Positions 1-7,414 of a DNA stretch of 42,087 nt are shown piece by piece. Under the pieces are notes generated by a model. The model had not been told where the DNA came from. It saw only the letters and a program-made list of their open reading frames with translations, and ran no database searches. The position numbers were made by a program, and so were the translations under genes. The DNA comes from Bacteroidales bacterium UBA2861 (lineage in GTDB: Bacteria; Bacteroidota; Bacteroidia; Bacteroidales; UBA932): contig DEFD01000001.1 of the NCBI GenBank assembly GCA_002350615.1, forward strand, positions 4,844-46,930, read 5' to 3'. Within the stretch, counting starts at the first letter, position 1. Each line of letters begins with the position of its first letter.

Positions 1-25
1 GCCGCGGGCGGCACGTCCCTCCGGA
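1..25 (+). repeat. Partial copy of the in-frame palindromic element also found in ispH
   Basis: Bases 1-25 are identical to 5144-5168 inside ispH and are translated in the same frame (RAARPSG). Beyond base 25 the two diverge, although CTGCCC recurs a few bases later. The copy is cut by the window edge, so its left arm and total length cannot be seen. Confidence 0.75.
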
Positions 26-811
26 CCCACTGCCCCCGTCCAGTCTTCAGCAAAGGCCCCGGCAGAAGCAGCACCGGCCGCTGAACCTGTCCATGCACCT
101 CAGCCGGCAGCAGAAACTCAGGCTGCAGAACCTGCCAAGGCACCCCAGCCGGCTGTAGAAACTCCGGCCAAAGCTGCACCGGCCGCAGAACCTGTCCATG
201 CACCTCAGCTGGCGACAGAGGCTCAGCCGCAAGAGGCACGTCCCGCCGCGCCCTCTACTCCCGCTACACCAGCAGCAGCGCCCGCCGCTACTGCAGCACC
301 CGCTGCTGTTCTCGTTGCTGCCGCAGCGGCAAAGACGTCGCACCGCAGCGGCGTGGGAAGCCGTTTCGCTTCCATACTGAACGGTGACGCCAGTTCCGAA
401 GTCCGGCAGGAGCAGGGCCTGGCGGTGGGCGACAATCTGCCCTCGGAAGAGGCTGTCAAGGCGGCTTGGCCCGCTCTCGTGGAAAAGGTTGCTGCAGGAC
501 GTCGTCAGTTCATGGCAGCCCTGAACGCCGCGCCCCTGAAGGTTTTCGAAAGGGACGGCAAGCGCATAGTCGATTTCCAGGTCGTCAATGCCGGCCAGAA
601 AAACTGGATAGAGGAGCGTTTCCTCAAGCCGATGACGAATCAGTTCTGCGAGATGCTCGGCAGCTCCAGAGTGGAGATAGAAATATCGGTCCTTCCCGAA
701 ACGAAGGTTGAAAAAAGGGCCTATACCCCGGAAGAGCAGGCCAGGGAGCTAATGGATTCAAACCCCGAAGTCCGCAGCCTGGTGCAGGATATGTCCCTGG
801 ATGTAAGATAA
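2..811 (+). CDS. dnaX: DNA polymerase III subunit gamma/tau, C-terminal part (partial, starts before window)
   Basis: The frame is open from the left edge to TAA at 809-811. About 115 residues of Ala/Pro/Glu-rich linker are followed by a folded C-terminal region of about 150 residues. This matches the end of bacterial DnaX, where the tau part binds the replicative polymerase and helicase; the AAA+ clamp-loader domain would lie upstream, outside the window. The linker holds a 35-residue direct repeat, with copies beginning at 68 and 173 that share the motif EPVHAPQ. The first 25 bases are identical to part of a palindromic insertion in ispH and are read in the same frame. lptB starts 24 bp downstream, so the two are probably cotranscribed. 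The identification rests on composition, C-terminal character and position rather than on a catalytic motif. Confidence 0.75.
   Translation, partial: PRAARPSGPTAPVQSSAKAPAEAAPAAEPVHAPQPAAETQAAEPAKAPQPAVETPAKAAPAAEPVHAPQLATEAQPQEARPAAPSTPATPAAAPAATAAPAAVLVAAAAAKTSHRSGVGSRFASILNGDASSEVRQEQGLAVGDNLPSEEAVKAAWPALVEKVAAGRRQFMAALNAAPLKVFERDGKRIVDFQVVNAGQKNWIEERFLKPMTNQFCEMLGSSRVEIEISVLPETKVEKRAYTPEEQARELMDSNPEVRSLVQDMSLDVR
68..240 (+). repeat. Degenerate 105-bp direct repeat in the dnaX linker
   Basis: Copy 1 starts at 68 and copy 2 at 173, exactly 35 codons apart. The run CTGTCCATGCACCTCAG is identical in both. Similarity fades after about 22 codons of copy 2. Copy 1 also contains a shorter internal repeat (AEPVHAPQPAAET / AEPAKAPQPAVET). 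This is low-complexity linker expansion. Confidence 0.8.
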
Positions 812-835
812 ATGCCGTAAAAGAAGATAGATACG

Positions 836-1693
836 ATGAAACTGCATTGCGAAAACCTGGTTAAGAAATACGGAGTGCGCACCGTTGTAAAGGGTGTGTC
901 CATGGAAGTGAACCAGGGCGAAATCGTGGGATTCCTCGGCCCCAACGGGGCGGGAAAGACCACCAGCTTCTATATGATTACGGGACAGATAGACCCCAAT
1001 GACGGCAAGGTTTTCCTTGGCGACGAGGAGATTACCGGCCTGCCCATGTACAAAAGGGCGCAGAAAGGCGTGGGTTATCTGCCTCAGGACGCCTCGGTGT
1101 TCCGCCAGATGAGCGTCGAGGACAATATCATGTCCGTCATGGAACTTTCCAAGATGACCAAGGCCGAACGCAAGGAGAGGCTGGAATCCCTCATCGACGA
1201 GTTCAATCTGAGCAAGGTCCGCAAGAGTCTCGGCATCCAGCTTTCCGGAGGTGAAAGGCGCCGCTGCGAGATCGCCCGCGCCCTCGCCATCGACCCGAAA
1301 TTCATCCTGCTGGACGAACCTTTCGCCGGGGTTGACCCCATCGCCGTAGAGGATATCCAATATATCATCGCGAAGCTGAAATACAAGAACATAGGTGTAA
1401 TCATAACGGACCACAACGTGGGCGAAACGCTTGCCATTACGGACAGGGCTTACCTGCTTTACGAAGGGACCATCCTCCAGCAGGGTACGCCTGAGGCCCT
1501 TGCTGGCGATGAGGACGTGCGCACGAAGTATCTTGGTAGCGGCTTCATCCTCAAACGAAGCGTTTCTGTGGAAAGGGCCCAGCGGGAGCACGAAGCCAAA
1601 CTTGCGGAAAAAGAGGCCGCCAAGGCTCCGCAGGCAACGGCGGAATCCACAGCTGAAACCGCGCCTGAAACTGAAACCGAAACCGCGTCTTAA
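836..1693 (+). CDS. lptB: LPS export ABC transporter ATP-binding protein LptB
   Basis: This is the cytoplasmic ATPase that drives LptFG extraction of lipopolysaccharide from the inner membrane. A complete ABC domain is visible: Walker A GPNGAGKTT at residues 35-43, Q-loop Q84, signature LSGGE at 136-140, Walker B FILLDEP at 156-162 with catalytic E161, and H-loop H193. The LptB-type spacing and the YLPQDASVFR segment support LptB over other ABC ATPases. The 285-residue product is longer than the usual roughly 240-250. The extra length is an Ala/Glu/Thr-rich tail from about residue 245, with no recognisable domain. The ATG at 836 starts directly at the first beta strand. It lies in a plus-strand run with dnaX upstream and an oxidoreductase 15 bp downstream. 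Confidence 0.92.
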   Translation: MKLHCENLVKKYGVRTVVKGVSMEVNQGEIVGFLGPNGAGKTTSFYMITGQIDPNDGKVFLGDEEITGLPMYKRAQKGVGYLPQDASVFRQMSVEDNIMSVMELSKMTKAERKERLESLIDEFNLSKVRKSLGIQLSGGERRRCEIARALAIDPKFILLDEPFAGVDPIAVEDIQYIIAKLKYKNIGVIITDHNVGETLAITDRAYLLYEGTILQQGTPEALAGDEDVRTKYLGSGFILKRSVSVERAQREHEAKLAEKEAAKAPQATAESTAETAPETETETAS

Positions 1694-1708
1694 ACTAATT
1701 GAATCGAT

Positions 1709-3016
1709 ATGGATAGAAGAGATTTCCTGAAAATAGGTGCTGCCGGTACCGGATTGCTTGCAAGCGGAGGAATTGACGCGCTTGCGAGTCCTGCCGAAAC
1801 TGTAAAACCTTCTTCCCCGGAGGTTTCCGCAGACGGGTATGTGCGTGAACCGGCCAGAAAAATCCCTGTAGTGGCATCCTGTGACGTGCTTGTCGTAGGG
1901 GCAGGCCCCGCCGGATTCGCTGCTGCGCTGGCTGCTGCCAGGGAAGGATCCGACGTGATACTCCTCGAGAAAGGAGGTTTCCTCGGAGGTCTCTGGACGG
2001 GCTGCGCGGTTCTGCCTCTGAACTGTACCATGGGCTTGCAGAACGGTGAATGGAAGCAGGTTGTGTACGGCATCAGCAATGAACTGAACTCAAGGTTGGA
2101 ATCCATGGGGATGTCCATATTCAGCCGTCGTTCTCCTGTGGTGGATCCCGAAGCCACCAAGTATGTCATGCAGCTGATGCTGCGGGAAGCCGGGGTGAGG
2201 GTTCTGTACTATGTGCAGGCTGCGGCCGTGACCAAATCGGGCGACCGCATCGACAGTGTGATAATAGAGAGCAAGAGCGGCCGATGCGCAATCAAGGCGC
2301 GCACGGTGGTGGATGCAAGCGGCGACGGAGACGTTTTCTATTGGGCAGGCGAGCCCTACCGCTTCGTGAAGCATCACATAGGCGCTATGTGGAGAATCGG
2401 TAACGTGAAGGAAGACAGCGACATGAAGCGTGGCCGGACTCCGATTCCCGGCGTCCGTCTGATGCATACCAACGGCGAATACGACCAGGACGGGCTGGAC
2501 CTCTTCAATCTTTCCCGTCTCACCGAAAAGATGCGGGACTATATCTGGGAGAAGATGGAGAGCACCCGCAGCATCCGCGGATGCGAAGAGGCCTTCGTGC
2601 TGGATACCCCCGCGCTCGTAGGAGTGCGGGTCACGCGCGTGCTCGAGAGCCGCTGCGATGTCGGCCTGGACAGCGTCATGGAATCCCGCAGCTACGATGA
2701 CGTGGTCGGGATTGCCGGCGTGGATATCAAGATTGATTATAACGGAAAGTCTTACAAGGTTGAGGACAGGAATGCCTGGCAGATCCCCCTGCGCGCCCTC
2801 CTGCCCAAGAAGACCCCGAACCTGATAGTCGCAGGCCGCTGTTTCGGCTATGGCGAAGGTATCACCTACGATGCCAGGGAGATAGGCACCTGCCTCGTTA
2901 CCGGACAGGCTGCCGGTGCCGCCGCTGCCCATGCTGTCGCCGAGCGCAGCGAGATAGCTGCCGTGGATATCGCCAAACTCCAGGCAAGCCTGCGTAAACA
3001 AGATGTTAGGATATGA
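1709..3016 (+). CDS. FAD-dependent oxidoreductase with Tat-type signal
   Basis: The 435-residue protein starts MDRRDFLKIGAAGTG, a twin-arginine signal of the RRxFLK type followed by a hydrophobic stretch, so export by Tat is predicted. The FAD-binding Rossmann motif GAGPAGFAAALAAAREG lies near residues 65-81, followed by LLEKGGFLGG, characteristic of the FAD_oxidored (PF12831) family. A second FAD-contacting segment near the C-terminus reads NLIVAGRCFGYGEGI. The substrate is not predictable; this family contains many Bacteroidetes enzymes of unknown specificity, some linked to carbohydrate loci. The stop overlaps the next start by ATGA at 3013-3016, which suggests translational coupling with the response regulator. 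Confidence 0.8.
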   Translation: MDRRDFLKIGAAGTGLLASGGIDALASPAETVKPSSPEVSADGYVREPARKIPVVASCDVLVVGAGPAGFAAALAAAREGSDVILLEKGGFLGGLWTGCAVLPLNCTMGLQNGEWKQVVYGISNELNSRLESMGMSIFSRRSPVVDPEATKYVMQLMLREAGVRVLYYVQAAAVTKSGDRIDSVIIESKSGRCAIKARTVVDASGDGDVFYWAGEPYRFVKHHIGAMWRIGNVKEDSDMKRGRTPIPGVRLMHTNGEYDQDGLDLFNLSRLTEKMRDYIWEKMESTRSIRGCEEAFVLDTPALVGVRVTRVLESRCDVGLDSVMESRSYDDVVGIAGVDIKIDYNGKSYKVEDRNAWQIPLRALLPKKTPNLIVAGRCFGYGEGITYDAREIGTCLVTGQAAGAAAAHAVAERSEIAAVDIAKLQASLRKQDVRI

Positions 3017-4158
3017 AGATTCTTGTAGTAGATGACGAGCGTTTCATTCGGAATTCCCTTCAGGAGATTCTGGGAGATGAAGGCTACAGCGTGGAAACGG
3101 CCGAAGACGGCGCCGCTGCGGTGGATATGATAGAAAAAGAGCACTACGACGTGGTGTTCTGCGATATCAAGATGCCCGGCAAGGACGGGCAGGAGGTGCT
3201 GGACTTCGTCACATCTTCCGGCATAGATTCCGCCATGGTGATGATTTCCGGCCATGGCGACATCGACACGGCTGTGGAATGCATTAAGAAGGGAGCCTTC
3301 GATTTCATTCAGAAACCCTTGGATCTCAACAGGATACTCATCACGGTGAAAAATGCATCGGAGCGCAGCACCCTGGTGAAAGACAACAAGGTGCTGAAGA
3401 AGAAGGTGTACGGCCAGCAGATGGTGGGAGCGTCCCCGGCCCTTCAGCATATCAGGGATATAATCGACAAGGTGGCCCCGACGGATGCGCGCGTCCTGAT
3501 CACCGGCTCCAACGGCACCGGGAAGGAACTGGTCGCCCGCAGCCTGCATCAGCAGAGCACCAGAAGCGCCATGCCTTATATCGAAGTGAACTGCGCCGCC
3601 ATCCCTTCCGAACTTATAGAGAGCGAACTTTTCGGGCATGAAAAGGGCTCGTTCACCTCGGCCGTCAAACAGCATAAGGGCAAGTTCGAGCAGGCGGACG
3701 GCGGTACTCTCTTCCTTGATGAAATCGGGGATATGTCCCTCGCCGCCCAGGCCAAGGTGCTCCGGGTGCTTCAGGAGAAAAAGCTTTCCAGGGTTGGTTC
3801 TGACAAGGATATACAGGTGGATGTGAGAGTTATAGCGGCCACCAACAAGGACCTGCGCAAGGAAATCGAGGAGGGGCGTTTCCGCGAGGACCTCTACCAT
3901 CGGCTCAGCGTGATCCTCATCCATGTGCCCAGCCTCGACGAGCGCGCCGAGGATATCCCCGCGCTTGTGGAATATTTTGTCGCGCAGATATGCGCGGAAA
4001 GCGGCAAGGCGCCGGTGCCTTTCTCAAAGGAAGCCGTATCGCTGCTTCAGCAGAGGCACTGGCCCGGCAATATACGGGAACTGCGCAATGTGGTGGAGCG
4101 TCTCCTCATCCTGGGAGGCAACCCGGTGAGTGCGCAGGATGTAAAGGATTTTGTTTAA
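3013..4158 (+). CDS. Sigma-54-dependent NtrC-type response regulator without HTH domain
   Basis: Residues 1-120 form a receiver domain with acidic pocket D7/D8, phosphoacceptor D51, S79 and K101. Residues 137-370 form an AAA+ sigma-54 activator domain: Walker A GSNGTGKE at 165-172, the sigma-54 contacting loop as GSFTSA at 212-217 (classical form GAFTGA), Walker B GGTLFLDE at 230-237, REDLYHRL at 291-298 and WPGNIRELRN at 350-359. The protein stops at residue 381 right after the AAA+ lid, so the Fis-type helix-turn-helix found in classical NtrC proteins is absent. It may activate from solution or act through a partner. No histidine kinase is adjacent; an NtrY-like kinase lies about 11 kb away. 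It shares ATGA with the gene upstream, and cmk follows after 12 bp. Confidence 0.9.
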   Translation: MKILVVDDERFIRNSLQEILGDEGYSVETAEDGAAAVDMIEKEHYDVVFCDIKMPGKDGQEVLDFVTSSGIDSAMVMISGHGDIDTAVECIKKGAFDFIQKPLDLNRILITVKNASERSTLVKDNKVLKKKVYGQQMVGASPALQHIRDIIDKVAPTDARVLITGSNGTGKELVARSLHQQSTRSAMPYIEVNCAAIPSELIESELFGHEKGSFTSAVKQHKGKFEQADGGTLFLDEIGDMSLAAQAKVLRVLQEKKLSRVGSDKDIQVDVRVIAATNKDLRKEIEEGRFREDLYHRLSVILIHVPSLDERAEDIPALVEYFVAQICAESGKAPVPFSKEAVSLLQQRHWPGNIRELRNVVERLLILGGNPVSAQDVKDFV

Positions 4159-4170
4159 ACATTTCAGAGT

Positions 4171-4869
4171 ATGCAGATTCCGGATATCATCATCGCCATC
4201 GACGGCTGGTCGTCCACTGGAAAAAGCTCTTTCGCGAAACTTGTCGCATCCTCCTTCGGCTTCCTTTATCTCGATTCCGGAGCCATGTACAGGGGAGTTA
4301 CGCTTTTTGCCCTTGAAAAGGGCTTTATCGCGGATGCCGCGATAGATGAGGCTGCGCTCAGGCTTGCCCTTCCCGGGCTCGAACTTCATTTCGAAAGGGA
4401 TGAGGAGCATGGCACCAGGCTTTTCATGGGGGAACGCTGCATCGAAGGGGAGATCCGCGGCATGAAAGTGTCTTCCTTCGTGAGCCCCATTTCGGCCATC
4501 GCATTCGTCCGCGCATGGGTTGACGAGAGGCTTCACGCTTTCAGCGAAGGCGGCCGCGTGGTGATGGACGGAAGGGATATAGGCACCACCGTTTTCCCCG
4601 ATGCCGAATTGAAGATCTTCATGACGGCTTCGCCGGAAGTGCGGGCGCAGAGACGTTACGACGAACTGGTGATGAAGGGGCAGAAGGCAGATCTGGAAGA
4701 AGTTCGCCGCAATCTGCAGGAGCGCGACTATATCGATTCCCATAGGGAGACCTCGCCTCTGAGGCAGGCGCAGGATGCGTTCGTGCTCGACAATTCCGAA
4801 ATGACATTCCATGAGGAACTGGTCTGGATACAGGGGCTGATTCAGGGTAAATTCGGAATACTTCAATGA
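4171..4869 (+). CDS. cmk: Cytidylate kinase
   Basis: Phosphorylates CMP and dCMP with ATP, feeding pyrimidine nucleotide pools. The 232-residue protein has the P-loop GWSSTGKS at 12-19, then LDSGAMYRGV (the conserved Cmk substrate loop), VVMDGRDIGTTVFPDAELK and the lid-region segment ERDYIDSHRETSPLRQA. Length and motif order fit bacterial Cmk. An alternative start upstream in another frame is not supported. The stop overlaps the ispH start by ATGA at 4866-4869. The cmk-ispH pairing is common in bacteria. Confidence 0.95.
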   Translation: MQIPDIIIAIDGWSSTGKSSFAKLVASSFGFLYLDSGAMYRGVTLFALEKGFIADAAIDEAALRLALPGLELHFERDEEHGTRLFMGERCIEGEIRGMKVSSFVSPISAIAFVRAWVDERLHAFSEGGRVVMDGRDIGTTVFPDAELKIFMTASPEVRAQRRYDELVMKGQKADLEEVRRNLQERDYIDSHRETSPLRQAQDAFVLDNSEMTFHEELVWIQGLIQGKFGILQ

Positions 4870-5867
4870 TAAGCGTGGAGATAGACCGCGGCAGTGGTTT
4901 CTGCGGGGGAGTTATCCGTGCGATAAACGGTGCGGAGAAGGCTCTCGCCGAGGGTGGAACCATACTTTCGCTGGGTGACATAGTCCACAATGAAGCCGAG
5001 CTTTCCCGCCTTCGCGGCCTGGGGTTGGAAACCCTGACTCTTTCAGATCTGAATGCTGGCGGGGAAGGGCAGGCTCTCTCCGGAGGGAGTTCGGCTTCGC
5101 CTCACCCCACCACCGGTACAGCCGGCGGTCCCCCCGCTTCCGGGCCGCGGGCGGCACGTCCCTCCGGAGAGAGCCTGCCCTCCTCCGCCACCCTGCTTAT
5201 CCGCGCTCATGGGGAACCCCCGTCCACCTATGCCCTGGCGGAGAGCCTCGGCTTCAAGGTCCTGGATTACACCTGCCCCGTCGTCCTTCGGATCCAGCGG
5301 AGCATCCGCGAAGCTTACGCGCGTCTGCACTCCTCCCAGCCTTACGGGCAGATTGTCATCTTCGGAAAAATCGGCCATGCGGAAGTCCTCGGGCTGGTCG
5401 GTCAGGTTGACGGCGATGCCATCGTCGTCGAGAATCTGCAGCAGCTTCAGGACCTGGTAAATGAGGGCCGGCTGAATACCGCCCGCCGGATAGAAATATT
5501 CTCCCAGACTACGAAAAGTCCCGTAGAATATAAGGAAGCATGCGACTGGCTTGCATCCAGAATGGTTTATCCGAGGCTTCTTGCCGTGAACGACACCATC
5601 TGCCGTCAGGTTGCGGACCGTCACAGGGACCTTGTCTCCTTTGCCCGGGCGCACGATGTCATCGTATTCGTCTCCGGCCGCGAAAGTTCCAACGGGAAGG
5701 TGCTGAGCGGGCTGTGCAAGAGCGTCAACATCCGAACTTACAGGGTCGTGGGGCCGGAAGAGGTGCAGAAAGCCTGGTTCCGTTCCGACGACCGTGTCGG
5801 CGTATGCGGTGCAACCTCTACCCCCAAATGGCTCCTCGAGCAGGTGGCGCAGAAGATTAAAGGGTGA
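4866..5867 (+). CDS. ispH: 4-hydroxy-3-methylbut-2-enyl diphosphate reductase with in-frame insertion
   Basis: Catalyses the last step of the MEP isoprenoid pathway, reducing HMBPP to IPP and DMAPP with a 4Fe-4S cluster. The three expected cluster cysteines are C13 (GFCGGV), C137 (DYTCPVV) and C246 (NDTICRQ). HNEAE and RAHGEPP carry the conserved substrate histidines. Residues 68-105 are a 38-residue Gly/Ser/Pro/Ala-rich stretch encoded by a palindrome-bounded insertion (5067-5180) between the first histidine motif and the conserved RAHGEPP strand. Without it the protein would be about 295 residues, normal for the family. The reading frame and all catalytic residues are intact, so the enzyme is probably active with a surface loop. 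Confidence 0.95.
   Translation: MISVEIDRGSGFCGGVIRAINGAEKALAEGGTILSLGDIVHNEAELSRLRGLGLETLTLSDLNAGGEGQALSGGSSASPHPTTGTAGGPPASGPRAARPSGESLPSSATLLIRAHGEPPSTYALAESLGFKVLDYTCPVVLRIQRSIREAYARLHSSQPYGQIVIFGKIGHAEVLGLVGQVDGDAIVVENLQQLQDLVNEGRLNTARRIEIFSQTTKSPVEYKEACDWLASRMVYPRLLAVNDTICRQVADRHRDLVSFARAHDVIVFVSGRESSNGKVLSGLCKSVNIRTYRVVGPEEVQKAWFRSDDRVGVCGATSTPKWLLEQVAQKIKG
5067..5180 (+). repeat. In-frame palindromic insertion element inside ispH
   Basis: The left arm 5067-5088 (beginning GGGCAGGCTCTCTCC) and right arm 5159-5180 (ending GAGAGAGCCTGCCC) are perfect 22-bp inverted repeats separated by a 70-bp GC-rich centre. The unit is 114 bp, exactly 38 codons, and begins on a codon boundary. Its translation contains no catalytic motif of IspH and is rich in G, S, P and A. 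Bases 5144-5168 are identical to 1-25 in dnaX and read in the same frame. The organisation is like that of protein-coding palindromic elements known in Rickettsia (RPE); kinship with RPE is not implied. Confidence 0.85.
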
Positions 5868-5877
5868 TTTCCCCTGA

Positions 5878-6675
5878 TTACAGAGAATTTATCGCCGCAC
5901 GGACACTTCCGTAGCGGAGGAGCAGATCCTTGGCTGCCTCGTAATCGGAGATTCCGGTTTCATCCATTATCATCCTTGTGCCCCTGTCCACAAGTTTTTT
6001 GTTGGTGAGCTGCATGTCCACCATGCGGTTGCCCTTTACCCGCCCGAGACGAATCATCACTGAGGTGGAAATCATGTTGAGGATGAGTTTCGTTGCCGTG
6101 CCCGATTTCATACGGGTGCTGCCGGTTACGAATTCCGGCCCGACGACGGCTATGATCGGAACGGCGGATTCCCTGGCCACGGGCGATTCCTCGTTGCATG
6201 AAATGCTGGCCGTGAGCATGCCGAGTCCGTTGGCTTTGCGTATCGCCCCTACTACATAGGGCGCGCTGCCCGAAGCGGTAATGCCTACAAGACAGTCCTG
6301 AGGCCCCGGATTATAGGCAAGGATGTCCTTCCAGCCCTGTTCCGGGTCGTCTTCCGCACCTTCCACGGCATTTCGGATGGCCTTGTCGCCGCCGGCGATA
6401 ATCCCGATAAATGCGCCGCTGAGTCCGAAGGTGGGCGGGATTTCGGATGCATCGGTAATGCCTAACCTGCCGCTTGTGCCTGCCCCTATATAGAATACCC
6501 GGCCCCCGTTTTTCATCCTTTCCACAACTCCGTCCACGAATCTTGCAATCTGCGGGATGCAAGCCGCGACGATCTCGGGAACCTTCCTGTCCTCCGTATT
6601 GATGCCCTCCAGAAGTTCGGTCGTGGACATGTGGTCCAGCCCGTCATAGAGGGAGCTCTGTTCTGTCTGTTTCAT
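5878..6675 (-). CDS. murQ: N-acetylmuramic acid 6-phosphate etherase
   Basis: Cleaves the lactyl ether of MurNAc-6-phosphate to give GlcNAc-6-phosphate and D-lactate in peptidoglycan recycling. The 265-residue SIS-fold protein contains FYIGAGTSGRLGITDASEIPP (phosphosugar-binding loop, catalytic Glu in ASEIPP), NAVEGAEDD, VGITASGSAPYV, GPEFVTGSTRMKSGTATK and NKKLVDRGTRM, all diagnostic of MurQ. It is near the lower end of family length but has every core block. Transcribed leftward, convergent with ispH (10 bp between stops) and divergent from efp. Confidence 0.95.
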   Translation of the reverse strand: MKQTEQSSLYDGLDHMSTTELLEGINTEDRKVPEIVAACIPQIARFVDGVVERMKNGGRVFYIGAGTSGRLGITDASEIPPTFGLSGAFIGIIAGGDKAIRNAVEGAEDDPEQGWKDILAYNPGPQDCLVGITASGSAPYVVGAIRKANGLGMLTASISCNEESPVARESAVPIIAVVGPEFVTGSTRMKSGTATKLILNMISTSVMIRLGRVKGNRMVDMQLTNKKLVDRGTRMIMDETGISDYEAAKDLLLRYGSVRAAINSL

Positions 6676-6725
6676 TTCACGAAAATAGTTTTTTAAAAGC
6701 GAATTGCTTCAGCTTTTTTGAAAAA

Positions 6726-6757
6726 TTTGCAATAAAGGCGCGAAATTCTTAAATTTG
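6726..6757 (+). promoter_or_regulatory. Bacteroidetes-type promoter of efp
   Basis: TTTG at 6726-6729 (-33 element), 20 bp spacer, then TAAATTTG at 6750-6757 (-7 element, consensus TAnnTTTG). Both elements and the spacing match the Bacteroides primary sigma consensus. The predicted leader before the efp ATG at 6792 is about 30 nt. Confidence 0.75.
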
Positions 6758-6791
6758 CGTGATTTACGAGTAATCAATAATTGTTTATTAT

Positions 6792-7355
6792 ATGGCAACA
6801 ACAGCTGATTTCAAAAACGGACTCTATCTGAATTTCAACGGCAAACCCTGCAAGATCGAATGGTTCCAGCATGTGAAGCCCGGCAAAGGCCCCGCTTTCG
6901 TGAAGACCAAACTCCGCAACCTGGAGAACGGCCGCATCCTGGAAAACACCTTCACCGCAGGTGCCAAGGTGGAGACCATCAATGTGGAGCGCCGTCCCTA
7001 CCAGTTCCTTTACGGTGACGAAGAAGGCTTCAATTTCATGCATGAAGAAACTTACGAGCAGATTTCCCTCCCCAAAGACGCAGTGGAGAATGCGGACCTC
7101 ATGAAAGAAGGCCAGCATGTGGAAATGATGTTCGTGGCCGACGAAGAGCGCTGCCTCACCTGCGAACTTCCCACCTATGTGACCCTTGAGGTTACTTACG
7201 CGGAACCCGCAGTGAAAGGCAACACCGCCAGCACCAGCGCACTCAAGGAAGTTACCCTGGAGACCGGTGCCAAGATCATGGTTCCCCTCTTCATCAATCA
7301 GGGCGATGTGATCACCGTCAACACAACCGACCGCAGCTACGGCCAGAGGGTCTAA
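6792..7355 (+). CDS. efp: Elongation factor P
   Basis: Relieves ribosome stalling at polyproline. The 187-residue length and three-domain layout match EF-P. The tip loop reads HVKPGKGPAF with lysine 32 at the modification position, so it is not the arginine (EarP-dependent) type; no modification enzyme is in the window. The C-terminal OB domain ends GDVITVNTTDRSYGQRV, the usual family ending. It is monocistronic, with its own promoter upstream and a strong hairpin terminator 20 bp after the stop. Confidence 0.97.
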   Translation: MATTADFKNGLYLNFNGKPCKIEWFQHVKPGKGPAFVKTKLRNLENGRILENTFTAGAKVETINVERRPYQFLYGDEEGFNFMHEETYEQISLPKDAVENADLMKEGQHVEMMFVADEERCLTCELPTYVTLEVTYAEPAVKGNTASTSALKEVTLETGAKIMVPLFINQGDVITVNTTDRSYGQRV

Positions 7356-7375
7356 GTCCCTTTTACATCGGTAAA

Positions 7376-7414
7376 TGAAAATCCCCGGCCTGAGTGACCG
7401 GGGATTTTCATTTT
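7376..7414. terminator. Bidirectional hairpin terminator between efp and the lipoprotein operon
   Basis: Perfect 13-bp stem (7376-7388 with 7398-7410, core TGAAAATCCCCGG), 9-nt loop, then TTTT at 7411-7414. The A-rich left side gives a U-run on the opposite strand, so it can end both efp and the convergent lipoprotein operon, whose last stop codon sits at 7413. Confidence 0.85.

Noticed and set aside
758..1591. Long antisense ORF opposite lptB
   Set aside because: No recognisable protein; it mirrors the lptB codon pattern. The same holds for 2090-3001, 14980-16479, 16522-17850 and other large opposite-strand frames.
5067..5180. Intein or frameshift as explanation for the ispH insertion
   Set aside because: 38 codons is far too short for an intein, no splicing motifs are present, and flanking frames agree on both sides.
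5043..5654. Antisense frame through the ispH insertion
   Set aside because: The palindrome makes both strands read similar LSGG/SGESLP ends, but the rest of the frame is the shadow of ispH.
7376..7414. Riboswitch or attenuator after efp
   Set aside because: A simple perfect stem plus U-tract between convergent genes is a terminator.
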